NCBI RefSeq assembly: GCF_020564935.1
Contig: NZ_JAJCXB010000019.1
Span: forward strand, 1-64,000
From: Streptomyces pinistramenti
GTDB lineage: Bacteria > Actinomycetota > Actinomycetes > Streptomycetales > Streptomycetaceae
DNA length: 64,000 bases
Direction of reading: 5' to 3'
Below, piece after piece: positions 55,866 through 63,934 of this stretch (its first letter is position 1; each line of letters opens with the position of its first letter). Both the position numbers and the translations under genes were made by a program. Below the pieces are notes generated by a model. It had not been told where the DNA came from. It was given only the letters and a program-made list of their open reading frames with translations, and did no database searches.

Positions 55866-57106
55866 GCGCTCCCGACGACGGCGCGGGGCTCGTGGTCACC
55901 GGAATCGGCCTGGTCACCCCGGCCGGTTCCGGCGCCGCCGCCACCTGGGAAGGGGTCTGCGCCGGGCGGGGCACCGCGGCAACGGACCCCGAACTCGCCG
56001 GCCTGCCGCTCGAATTCTCCTGCCGCGTCCCCGACTTCGTCCCGCGCACCCAGGTGCCGGGCCCCCGCCCCTGGCAGCACGACCGCGCCACGCAGTTCGC
56101 CCTGGCCGCAGCCCACGAGGCGGTCACCGCCGCCGGGCTGGCCCCGGCCGCCCGGGAGGACGCCCGCATCGCGGTGGTCCTGGGCTCCGCGGCCGGCGGC
56201 GTGGGAACCTACGAGGACCAGTTCCGCAAGCTCACCGGCAACGGCCCGCAGGCCGTCTCCCCGCTCACTCTCCCCGCCTTCCTGCCCAACATGGCGGCCG
56301 GTCAGGTGGCCATCGCGCTCGGGGCCCGGGGCCCGGTGCTGCACACCGCGACAGCCTGCGCTTCGGGCGCGTCCGCGGTGGCGCTGGCGGCGCTCCTGCT
56401 GTCCGCCGGGGCCTGTGACGTCGCGGTGGCCGGCGGCGCGGACGCCATGGTCACCCCGCTGTGCGCGACCGCCTTCGCGCGGATGGGCGCGCTCTCCCGA
56501 CGTCGGGACGCACCCGCCCGTGCCTCCCGTCCTTTCGACGCCGACCGGGACGGCTTCGTGCTCGGCGAGGGCGCGGGCGTCCTCGTCCTGGAACGCGCCG
56601 CGGACGCCGCGGCCCGCCGGGCACCGGTGCAGGCTCACCTGGTCGGCTACGGCATGTCCGCCGACGCCCACCACCCGGTGGCCCCCGACCCCGAGGCCGG
56701 TGGCCTGCGCCTGGCGACGGCGGAGGCACTGCGCTCAGCCGGCGCCACCGCAGCCGACGTCGGCCACGTCAACGCCCACGGCACCAGCACCCCACTCAAC
56801 GACCGGACGGAGACGACCGCGCTGGCCCAACTGTTCGGCACCGACGGCCCGTCGGTGACCTCGTCCAAGGGCGTACTCGGCCACACCATGGGCGCCGCCG
56901 GAGCGATCGAGGCGGCGCTCACCGCCCTGACCGTCAAGCACCAACGCGTCCCGCCCACCGCCAACTTCCACCGACCCGACCCGGAATCCCCCGCCCTCGA
57001 CCTGGTCACCGAAGCTCCCCGCACCCAGACCATCCCCCTGGCCCTGAGCAATTCCCTGGGCTTCGGCGGCCACACCACGGTGCTCGCCTTCCGGCCGGAC
57101 ACCTGA
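55862..57106 (+). CDS. KAS II-like ketosynthase (FabF type)
   Basis: The 414-aa thiolase-fold enzyme has the full Cys-His-His triad: TACASGAS (Cys 166), NAHGTST (His 306) and LGHTMGAAG (His 341), with SNSLGFGGH at the end. It extends ACP-bound chains with malonyl-ACP. A chain-length-factor partner, as in type II PKS, is absent, so the system is FAS-like. GTG 55862 overlaps the ACP stop. It is the last gene of the operon and is followed by terminators. Confidence 0.92.
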   Translation: MSAPDDGAGLVVTGIGLVTPAGSGAAATWEGVCAGRGTAATDPELAGLPLEFSCRVPDFVPRTQVPGPRPWQHDRATQFALAAAHEAVTAAGLAPAAREDARIAVVLGSAAGGVGTYEDQFRKLTGNGPQAVSPLTLPAFLPNMAAGQVAIALGARGPVLHTATACASGASAVALAALLLSAGACDVAVAGGADAMVTPLCATAFARMGALSRRRDAPARASRPFDADRDGFVLGEGAGVLVLERAADAAARRAPVQAHLVGYGMSADAHHPVAPDPEAGGLRLATAEALRSAGATAADVGHVNAHGTSTPLNDRTETTALAQLFGTDGPSVTSSKGVLGHTMGAAGAIEAALTALTVKHQRVPPTANFHRPDPESPALDLVTEAPRTQTIPLALSNSLGFGGHTTVLAFRPDT

Positions 57107-57132
57107 CGGAACCGGGCCGGGAGAAGGTCTGC

Positions 57133-57165
57133 GCCCGGCTCCACCGTGTCGTCCCCGAGCCGGGC
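57133..57165. terminator. Terminator hairpin after the acyl assembly operon
   Basis: GCCCGGCTC and GAGCCGGGC form a 9-bp stem with a 15-nt loop, 26 bp after the KAS II stop. Confidence 0.6.
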
Positions 57166-57236
57166 CGGGGGCGACATGTCCGGCCGCCGCGACGCACCGG
57201 CGTTGCAGGAGCCACCCCTGGCACGCGTCACATGCC

Positions 57237-57282
57237 CGTTCCCCTGCCGGCCCGTGGCGAGACAGGGGTCGGCAGGGGAACG
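57237..57282. terminator. Strong bidirectional hairpin between KAS II and PLD-like genes
   Basis: CGTTCCCCTGCCG and CGGCAGGGGAACG form a perfect 13-bp stem with a 20-nt loop, located before the 3' end of the convergent phospholipase D-like gene. Confidence 0.75.
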
Positions 57283-57302
57283 GCGACTGCGGCGCGTCTG
57301 CG

Positions 57303-58292
57303 TCAGACTGCACCGGAGTTCTTGTGGAAGTCGGCGTTGAACGCCTTTTCGATGCCGTTGATGACCGCGGAGTCGCTGACGATGAGGCCGAGTTCGCGGT
57401 TGTGGTTGAGAGAGTTGTCGGAGAAATTCTCCGATCCGGCGAATACCTTCGCGGAGGGCGTGCCGTAGTCGACGACGATCGCCTTGGCGTGGATGTAGAA
57501 GCCCGTGGAGCTTGTGTAGGTGGTCACCTTGCCACCCGCCGCAGTGACTTTCTTGAGCTTCTTGCTGTACTTCGATGACTGGTTCTCCGCGACGACGCGA
57601 ACGGCAACGCCACGCTTCGCGTCCGCGACGACCGCATTCACCAGCGCGGCGTCACCGAATTCCTCCTGCTGGACATCGAGGGTGCGCTTTGCCCCCTTGA
57701 TCAGAGCCAGCAGATGGCTTTGCGAGTCGGTGGGCGACCAGACCAGGTCGGTGCCGTCGGACGGAGTGACGGAGGTCTTTGCATAGTCGGCGTTGAAGAC
57801 CTTCTCGATCGCCGCGACATCAGCCTTGCCGGAGTCGAAGACCCCGTAGTCACGCGAGGTCGCGTAGTACTTCGTGTCGAAGTTGCCGGTGCTGATGTAC
57901 GACCTGACTCCGTCGACGGTGATCGTCTTCTGATGGGTGTAGACGTACGCCGATGACGAGTACGTCACCCCGGCACCGGCCGCGGACAGCGCCTTGTAGG
58001 CGGCGCCGTCGATGGACGCGTGCTGCGAGTCGAAGACCACGCGGACCTTCACGCCTGCCTTCTGCTTCTTCACCAAGTCGTTGACGAGGGTGGTGTCGCG
58101 CAGCTCGTAGATCGTCACGTCGACCGACTTTTTCGCCGAGTTGACGAAGTCGTAGATGGGGCCCTCCTTCTGGTCCGGCAGGGTCACCAGAGAGAAGGTG
58201 CTTGCGGCGTGGACGGAGGTGGGCACAAGGGCACCTGCCGCGGCCAAGGAACCTGCGGCCAGGACGGATACGAGACGACTGATGGGGCTCAC
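57303..58292 (-). CDS. Secreted phospholipase D-like protein
   Basis: With GTG 58292 (AGGAGAG upstream) the protein is 329 aa. It begins with a signal peptide: ISRLVSVLAAGSLAAAGALV...HAAS. Two PLD-type half-sites are seen: THQKTITVDG with GNFD, and IHAKAIVVDYG with GSENFSDNSL. The HxK plus downstream N/S pattern is kept in both. It should be an extracellular phosphodiesterase of the PLD superfamily or a nuclease relative. It converges on the acyl operon and has no evident role in it. Confidence 0.85.
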   Translation of the reverse strand: MSPISRLVSVLAAGSLAAAGALVPTSVHAASTFSLVTLPDQKEGPIYDFVNSAKKSVDVTIYELRDTTLVNDLVKKQKAGVKVRVVFDSQHASIDGAAYKALSAAGAGVTYSSSAYVYTHQKTITVDGVRSYISTGNFDTKYYATSRDYGVFDSGKADVAAIEKVFNADYAKTSVTPSDGTDLVWSPTDSQSHLLALIKGAKRTLDVQQEEFGDAALVNAVVADAKRGVAVRVVAENQSSKYSKKLKKVTAAGGKVTTYTSSTGFYIHAKAIVVDYGTPSAKVFAGSENFSDNSLNHNRELGLIVSDSAVINGIEKAFNADFHKNSGAV

Positions 58293-58754
58293 TGGGGCTC
58301 TCCTGACGTAGTCGAGGAAGCACACAACGCGCGTAGCGCATCCCAGTAAGACACTTCCTCCAGCCTCACTGAAGCCCTATTGAGTGAAGAGAAGGGCAGC
58401 GTTGCGTAAAGCGCCACCGCCTTCGATGACCAATCAATTGCCGTAAAAATAAAGGTCGTTGAACTATTATCATATCGGCGATAACACTTGACCCCGAGAC
58501 TCATACCCACGGCCACTTCGCGGTCGATCCACGATCGTGTGCTGACGCCGAGGAGGCGAGAGCCAGGATCGATCGATAGGCCCTCCCGGTGCAAGTCCGT
58601 GCAAGTGCCAAGCTGCTGCGCAGAGATCGTCGGATTCGAACGAGGAGGACGCGTGGCCCTGCGGATGCGACGAAGCCAGGGGCTCCTGTCTGGTCCAGGG
58701 GATGCAAGGGGATTGTCCTATGCAACCGAATCTTGATCGCTGCCATCGGCGCCC
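58293..58754. other. AT-rich region with no supported gene
   Basis: The stretch around 58380-58490 is clearly richer in A and T than the rest of the window and includes an imperfect palindrome TTATC-atatcggc-GATAA. Upstream frames are short. This probably holds the promoter of the PLD-like gene and foreign DNA. Confidence 0.4.
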
Positions 58755-58893
58755 TTCCGCTGAGCTGCTCGGCCAGTCCGACGATGATGCCCTCGGGGCC
58801 GCCGACGTAGCAGAGCCGATAGCTGTCCTCATACTGCGTCAGCTCGCCGACGAGTTCCGCACCGTGGGTGCGCAGGCGGGCAACGACGTCCTC
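58755..58893 (-). pseudogene. VOC-family protein, C-terminal half
   Basis: The minus strand encodes PEDVVARLRTHGAELVGELT, QYEDSYRLCYVGGPEGIIVG and LAEQLS, the end of a vicinal-oxygen-chelate (glyoxalase/dioxygenase-like) protein. The frame breaks at the ED of PED. The missing N-terminal half, ending AVDDIED, lies at 62413-62560 on the same strand. The two parts share CGTCCTC at their broken ends (58887-58893 and 62413-62419). The gene was probably split by insertion. Confidence 0.7.
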
Positions 58894-58905
58894 TGGCTTT
58901 ATCGA

Positions 58906-58913
58906 GCAGTAGT
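58906..58913. repeat. Left copy of ISL3 target-site duplication
   Basis: GCAGTAGT, identical to 60652-60659. Eight base pairs is the usual length for ISL3-family elements. Confidence 0.8.
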
Positions 58914-60651
58914 GGCTCTGGTTCACTTCGTGTGGTTGCGTACGCAGCGTGACTATTGATCTTTGCGTGATGGTGGTTGAGTTCGCCTGAAAATCGCCGG
59001 GCCGGGTGGTGGCGTGGTCGACAGTCCTTCGGCGTGAACGATGTGCTGCCGCAGCTGGATGAGCTGCTGTTCTCCTCGGTCGAGGGCGTGTTGGTGGAGT
59101 CGGTGGAGGTGACCGGCGCGGTCGTCCGGTCGGGGCACGTACGACCGCGGGACGGGCGGTCTGTCCGGTGTGCGGATCCTGGTCGGGCGAATACATGGCT
59201 CCTACCTGCGGCTTCCTCACGATCTTCCGACAGCGGGCAAGCTGGTCGTGATGTCGCTGTGAGTGAGGCGGTTCGTCTGCGCGGAGGGTTCATGCCCGCG
59301 CAGGACCTCCGCTGAGCAAGTCCCGGGGCTCACACGCCGGTTCGGGCGACGGACCGAACGGTTGCGGTCGACCCTGGTGTCGGTCGGCCTGGCACTGGCA
59401 GGCCGGGCAGGGCCCTCATGACGGATGCCTTCAAGATTCCGGTCAGCAGGAACACCCTGCTGAGGCTCATCGCCTCGCTTCCGGGCCCCGTCATCACCAC
59501 ACCCCGCGTGGTCGGCGTGCACGAATACGCCCAGCGCAAGGGGCACAATTACGGAACCGTGCTCGTCGACGTCGAAACCCGGCGTCCGATCGATCTCCTC
59601 CCCGACCGGGAGGCGGACACCCTCGCGGCCTGGCTCGCCGAACGGCCCGGCATCGAGATCGTCTGCCGTGACCGGGCCCCCTTTCTTCGCCGAAGGCGCC
59701 ACCCGCGGCACCCCGCAGGCCATCCAGATCCCCGACCGGTGGCATCTCTGGCACAACCTGGGAGAAGCCGCCGAGAAGTGCGTCCACCGGCATCGCGGCT
59801 GCCTGCGGCCCCCGCCACCACCACCGAAGGACCCCAAGAGGAGACGGAGCCGGCCGCGTTGTCGCCCTGGCCGACACGGCACCGGTTCGCCGAACGGACC
59901 CGGGCCAAGCACGCCACCATCCACGCTCTCCTCACCGCCGGCCACAGCAAGCCGTCCGTTGCCCGGCAGCTCAGCATGACCCTCAGCACCATCCTGCGGT
60001 TCTCCCGCGCCACGACCCCGGAGGAGATGTTCACCGGCCAGTGGCAGAGCCGTGCGACCAGGCTCGACGACTACAAGCCCTACCTCGATCAGCGCTGGCA
60101 GGAAGGCTGCACCAACGCCTGGAAACTGTGGGAGGAGATCAAGGAACAGAGCTGTCCACGCGGAACGGCAGCGTCCGTGACCACGTCAGCAGGAATCTTC
60201 ACGGCAAGCCCCAACCGGCCGGCCCCCAGCCGCCATCGGCCCGAGCCGTCACCCGCTGGATCCTCACTCACCCCGACGCACTACCCGAAGGCGACCAGCT
60301 CCATCTCAAGGCCGCCTTGACCAACTGCCCTGAACCGACCGTACTCGCCGACCACGTACGCTCCTTCGCCCATACGGTCACCCACCTGCAAGGCGACCAA
60401 CTCCCCGCGTGGATCGAAGCGGCCAGCGCCACCACCGAACCACCCAGCCTCCGCCACTTCGCCCAGCACCTCCTCCACGACCTCGACGCCGTCACAGCCG
60501 GCCCTGGAACCCCGGCGTACTGGAGGGCCATGTCACAGGATCAAGATGCTCAAGCGCCAGATATTCGGCCGCGCAGAATTCGAACTTCTCCGCAAACGCG
60601 TCCTACTAGCGTGACCGAACGTCACCGCACCACACGAAGTGGACCAGAGCC
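58914..60651. mobile_element. ISL3-family insertion sequence, 1738 bp
   Basis: The ends are inverted repeats: GGCTCTGGTTCACTTCGTGT on the left and the complement of GGCTCTGGTCCACTTCGTGT on the right. The element is flanked by a perfect 8-bp duplication, GCAGTAGT. It contains a transposase gene broken by several frameshifts and cannot move on its own. Confidence 0.85.
59035..60614 (+). pseudogene. ISL3-family transposase, multiply frameshifted
   Basis: Pieces in three frames together make one ISL3 transposase. LPQLDELLFSSVEGVLVESV is near 59040. Then come ALAGRAG, DAFKIPVSRNTLLRLIASLP and VVGVHEYAQRKGHNYGTVLV (DDE Asp region; VDEY is expected, so Asp has become His), RWHLWHNLGEAAEKCV in another frame, FTGQWQSRATRLDDYKPYL, and near the end MLKRQIFGRAEFELLRKRVL before the TGA at 60612. 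At least four shifts and a mutated catalytic Asp make it inactive. Confidence 0.8.
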
Positions 60652-60659
60652 GCAGTAGT
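60652..60659. repeat. Right copy of ISL3 target-site duplication
   Basis: GCAGTAGT, identical to 58906-58913. Confidence 0.8.
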
Positions 60660-60784
60660 GACGTCACTTGTCGATGGGTTTGGTAGGCGCCCAAAACCAC
60701 GGTCGGCTGATGTTGATGAGTTTGGGAGGCATGGCGGCTCTTGCCAGGGCAGCATCGGGATGCTCTTGGTGAAAGGTGCTGGTC

Positions 60785-61732
60785 ATGCCGCAGATGTCGA
60801 AGGTCGAGCTGTACGCGGCGATCCGGCGTGACCATCGCGGCGGCATGTCGATGCGGGAGCTTGAGCGCAAGCACGGCGTGACGTGGCGGACGGTGCGGAA
60901 GGCGTTGGATTCGTCCTGGCCGGAGCCTCGTAAGAAGCTGCCTCCCCGAGCCACGACGCTGGACCCGTACAAGGCGGTGATCGACGAGATCCTGCGGGCG
61001 GATCTGGACGCGCCGCGCAAGCAGCGGCACACGGTCACGCGGATCTTCCACCGGCTGGTCGAGGAGCACGGGGCGGACGTCTCCTACGGCGTCGTGCGCT
61101 ACTACGTCGCTGGCCGGAGGCCCGAGATCCTGGTCGAATCCGGCAAGGCACCGCTGGAGGCATTCGTCCCGCAGACCCACCTGCCCGGCCACGAGGCGGA
61201 GGTCGACATCGACGCGGCGACCATCCACACACTCGCCAGCTGTGAATGGATCAAGAAGAGCCAGCCGCTCTGCCTGATCGGCGACTCCTGCACCGGCAAG
61301 TCCCACATGCTCATCGCCCTGGGCACCGAGGCGGCCATAAAGGGCTACCGAGTCCGCTACACGCTCGCCACGAAGCTGGTGAACGAGCTGGTCGAGGCCG
61401 CCGACGAGAAGCAGCTCAACAAGACCATCGCCCTCTACGGCCGCGTCGATCTTTTGTGCATCGACGAGTTGGGCTACATGGAACTGGACCGCCGCGGCAC
61501 TGAACTCCTCTTCCAGGTCCTGACCGAGCGCGAGGAGAAGAACAGCGTCGCCATCGCCTCCAATGAGTCCTTCGGGGGCTGGACCAAGACCTTCACCGAT
61601 CCCCGCCTCTGCGCGGCCATCGTCGACCGCCTCACCTTCAACGACACCATTATCGAGACCGGCACCGACTCCTACCGCCTCGCCAGCACCCGAGCCCGAG
61701 CCCGAGCCGAGGATCCTGCAAAGGCCGGCTGA
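60785..61732 (+). CDS. IstA-IstB fusion protein (IS21 family, internal deletion)
   Basis: From ATG 60785 (AAAGG upstream) the frame gives 315 aa. The first about 140 residues are the N-terminal part of an IS21-family IstA: SKVELYAAIRRDHRGGMSMR, ELERKHGVTWRTVRKALDSS and PGHEAEVDI at the start of the integrase domain. It then continues without a break as IstB: TIHTLASCEWIKK, GDSCTGKSHMLIALG (Walker A), LLCIDELGYMELDRRG (Walker B) and SNESFGGWTKTFTDPRLCAA. About 1.2-1.5 kb containing the DDE core and the IstB start seems lost, in frame. The product would pair an HTH with an AAA+ ATPase but lack transposase activity. Confidence 0.85.
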   Translation: MPQMSKVELYAAIRRDHRGGMSMRELERKHGVTWRTVRKALDSSWPEPRKKLPPRATTLDPYKAVIDEILRADLDAPRKQRHTVTRIFHRLVEEHGADVSYGVVRYYVAGRRPEILVESGKAPLEAFVPQTHLPGHEAEVDIDAATIHTLASCEWIKKSQPLCLIGDSCTGKSHMLIALGTEAAIKGYRVRYTLATKLVNELVEAADEKQLNKTIALYGRVDLLCIDELGYMELDRRGTELLFQVLTEREEKNSVAIASNESFGGWTKTFTDPRLCAAIVDRLTFNDTIIETGTDSYRLASTRARARAEDPAKAG

Positions 61733-61750
61733 CCGCAGCCTACGTTCCTC

Positions 61751-61784
61751 GATGGCCAGCCGTCCTGGCGGACGCCTGGCCATC
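61751..61784. terminator. Hairpin after the IstA-IstB ORF
   Basis: GATGGCCAG and CTGGCCATC form a 9-bp stem with a 16-nt loop, 19 bp after the stop and before the convergent RidA gene. No T-run follows. Confidence 0.45.
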
Positions 61785-61813
61785 CCGCGTTTGCGGTGTC
61801 CTTGGAAGATGTC

Positions 61814-62221
61814 TCAATCGAGCACGGCGGCGACGGCCTCGATCTCGACGAGTTGGTCCTTGTAACCGAGCACGGTGACGCCCATCAACGTGCTGGGGAC
61901 GTCATGGTCAGCGAACGAGTCCCGGACAACCTGCCAGGCGGCCACCAGGTCCTCCCGCCGGGCCGATGCGACGAGAACCCGTGTGCTAATGACGTCCTGG
62001 AGTGACGCGCCTGAGGCAGTAAGAGCGGCCTGCATGTTCTCAATGGCTTTCGCCGCTTGGCCCGCGTAGTCCCCGATCGCTGCTGTGGAGCCGTCATCGT
62101 TCAGCGGACACGCCCCTGCAAGGAAGATCAAGCGTGACCCGGCGGGCGCCGTGGCCGCGTAGGCGTACTCGGCGACGTCGGACAGGGCGGTGGAGCGGAT
62201 CAAAGTGATGGCACGAGCCAC
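61814..62221 (-). CDS. RidA/YjgF-family deaminase
   Basis: GTG 62221, with GGAAAGGA upstream, gives 135 aa. RidA features are present: the N-terminal AEYAYAATAPAGSRLIFLAG, the region ASLQDVISTRVLVASARRED with the conserved Arg, and the final VTVLGYKDQLVEIEAVAAVL with the conserved Glu. RidA hydrolyses reactive enamine/imine intermediates of PLP enzymes. The gene lies between istB sequences and the right inverted repeat of the IS21-like element, so it looks like a passenger gene. Confidence 0.85.
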   Translation of the reverse strand: MARAITLIRSTALSDVAEYAYAATAPAGSRLIFLAGACPLNDDGSTAAIGDYAGQAAKAIENMQAALTASGASLQDVISTRVLVASARREDLVAAWQVVRDSFADHDVPSTLMGVTVLGYKDQLVEIEAVAAVLD

Positions 62222-62317
62222 GGTCGTGGGGTCCTTTCCCCTCGGGGGTTCAGCGCGGACATCCTGCCAACGGCCAGTTGGCTTCTGCCTTCCCTTTTCT
62301 CGCCGCCCCGCGAGAAC

Positions 62318-62337
62318 GCCGTCACTTCTGCTCGATA
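62318..62337. repeat. Right inverted repeat of the IS21-like element
   Basis: Read on the minus strand it matches 18 of 20 positions of the left end (58900-58913 joined to 60660-60665 after removing the ISL3 insertion). Confidence 0.6.
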
Positions 62338-62412
62338 TTCACGAACCGCATGATCACCAACTGACTCCGGAACCAGTCGACAAACGCTGTTCCTAGACAT
62401 CAACGAAGCCAG

Positions 62413-62560
62413 CGTCCTCGATGTCGTCGACGGCGAACATGACGCGACGAATGCCCAGCGTGTTCACCGGCGCGTCCTTCGGCTCGGCGCTGATCGCCTT
62501 CGGCGTATGGAACATCGCCAGCGCGATTCGGCCGTGACCGTCCGGGGTCCGCAACATGGC
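62413..62560 (-). pseudogene. VOC-family protein, N-terminal/middle part
   Basis: The minus strand reads MLRTPDGHGRIALAMFHTPK and then AEPKDAPVNTLGIRRVMFAV and DDIED, typical of VOC proteins of the family whose C-terminal half is at 58755-58893. After the ED the frame runs into unrelated sequence and stops. N-terminal residues before MLRTPDG are missing or shifted. It is the other half of the disrupted gene. Confidence 0.7.
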
Positions 62561-62602
62561 TGGCCGCGACAGGTTCGACCAGGAGGAGGGGCTTGTGGCA
62601 GC

Positions 62603-62790
62603 TCATGAGCCCCTCAGGGGCTGGTGGATGTAGGTGGTCAACACCTGGACGGTCGGGTGCTGCCACAGGAGGTTGGCGGGCGGGCCGATGCCGGTCCCGT
62701 GCCGCAGGATGCCGCGGATCTGCATCGCCATCACCGAGTCGCTGCCCATCTCCACGAGTGGGCAGCGGGCGTCGATGCCGATGGCGGGCA
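62603..62790 (-). pseudogene. Type I PKS acyl-carrier domain remnant
   Basis: The minus strand encodes PLVEMGSDSVMAMQIRGILR and then PPANLLWQHPTVQVLTTYIH and a stop. This is the C-terminal end of a modular or iterative polyketide synthase carrier domain (DSVM with the phosphopantetheine Ser, followed by LLWQ-PTV). The rest of the synthase is not in the window, so a large PKS gene was lost or truncated here. Confidence 0.65.
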
Positions 62791-62989
62791 GTTGTATCCA
62801 GTCGGGAGGGACATCCTGCTGTGGGCTGTCAGCGCCGGCGCCCGCGGGGCCTACTTCGCTGAACACGGACAGGCGGGGTGCGCCGGCGGGCATCGGGAGA
62901 ATGGGCAGGATGGCGAGGTAGGGGCTTACGGTGCGGGCGGCGAGGTCCCATGCCCGAAGCGACTGTGTGGTGCTGAGGCCGTCGGCGGA

Positions 62990-63540
62990 GGCTGCGGTGG
63001 CCCGCCGCAAGCTGGGGCGCTTCCCGTCGGCGGAGGTGGTGACCTCCGTGTTCGAGGACTGGCCGCTCCGGACGAACCGTTCGACGTGGTGCTGGCAGCC
63101 ACGGCGTTCCATTGGACCGATCCGGAGGTCCGGGTCGGGAAGGCAGTTGACGCGCTGCACGTCGGCGGCGTCCTGGCCACGATCGCCACCGAGCATGGCC
63201 GGCGGCAGCGAGGCGTTCTTCGCCGAAGTGCAGGAATGCTATGAGCGGTTCGATCCGTCGACGCCGCCGGGGCTGCGCCTGCAGGCCGCCGCCGATGTCG
63301 TCCCGGACTGTGCGGAGGTGGAGCGCTCGGGCCGATTCGGGCGGGTGGTCTACCGCCGCTACGAACGGGACCTGGTGTACTCGACCGCGCAGTATCTGGA
63401 CGTGCTGGGCACCTATTCCGGTCACCGGGCGCTCGCACCGACGGCACGAGCGGGCCTTTTCGACTGCATCGAGCGGCTGGCCGAGAACCGTCACGGCGGC
63501 TGGGTCATGCAAGCGCTGTCTCAACGAACTGCGGATCGCC
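62990..63540 (+). pseudogene. SAM-dependent methyltransferase gene, frameshifted
   Basis: Frame 1 encodes SAEVVTSVFEDWPL, the next frame DVVLAATAFHWTDPEVRVGK and ALHVGGVLATIATEH, then frame 1 again EAFFAEVQECYERFDPSTPP and VVYRRYERDLVYSTAQYLDV, and finally another frame LNELRIAHRTV. These are consecutive parts of one class I methyltransferase of about 260 aa. The N-terminal SAM motif is missing. At least three frameshifts show it is dead. Confidence 0.7.
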
Positions 63541-63669
63541 CACCGAACCGTTTGGTCTCCACATCCTCCCCGTGCGCGCCGTCGGCTCCCTTCCGCGGCA
63601 TGGGTGCCCCAGTCTCCGGTGTCTACCGGAATCCGATCCCCGCGATTCCGGGGGTCGTCTCATCCCCAC

Positions 63670-63828
63670 TCAGGCGCGCCGTTCCGTGGCGTGGAGGTGC
63701 TCGGCGAGTAGGCGAGCCGTGCGCTCCGGAGTGCGGGCCTGTGCGGCGCGCTTCAGGGGTGCCTTCGCTTGGCCGGCTGTGCGGTTGGTGAAGTTGTGAG
63801 GGCCGCAGGGGCGCATCCTGGATCTCAT
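63670..63828 (-). CDS. Small hypothetical ORF (52 aa)
   Basis: The ATG at 63828 opens a 52-codon frame with high GC3: MRSRMRPCGPHNFTNRTAGQ, then basic helical sequence ending LLAEHLHATERRA. It resembles no family I know and has no clear ribosome-binding site. It could be the tail of a lost gene or a chance ORF. Confidence 0.25.
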   Translation of the reverse strand: MRSRMRPCGPHNFTNRTAGQAKAPLKRAAQARTPERTARLLAEHLHATERRA

Positions 63829-63934
63829 GTGTGCGAACGCCCCGGTGTCCTTGCCTCTTCCGGGCCGAGAGAGATCTGCGTGGCCCGTCGGCGTTCACCG
63901 GGCTACATTGGGGCGTTCTGTCCTCTGGGGGGGC

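Larger units (their letters stand above)
58894..62411. mobile_element. IS21-like element (degenerate, carrying a RidA gene and an ISL3 insertion)
   Basis: The segment lies between the two halves of a VOC gene and is bordered by CGTCCTC direct repeats. TATCGAGCAGTAGTGACGTC near the left end (58900-58913 continued at 60660-60665 across the ISL3 insertion) matches TATCGAGCAGAAGTGACGGC read inward from the right (62337-62318), 18 of 20. Inside are an istA-istB fusion ORF and a RidA gene. The outermost 6 bases also match (TGGCTT). Exact ends are uncertain. Confidence 0.55.

Noticed and set aside
58540-58600. Sequence with CGATCGATCGATAGG and a nearby purine-rich stretch considered as a tRNA or attachment-site remnant
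   Set aside because: No cloverleaf, no T-loop consensus in place and no integrase nearby.
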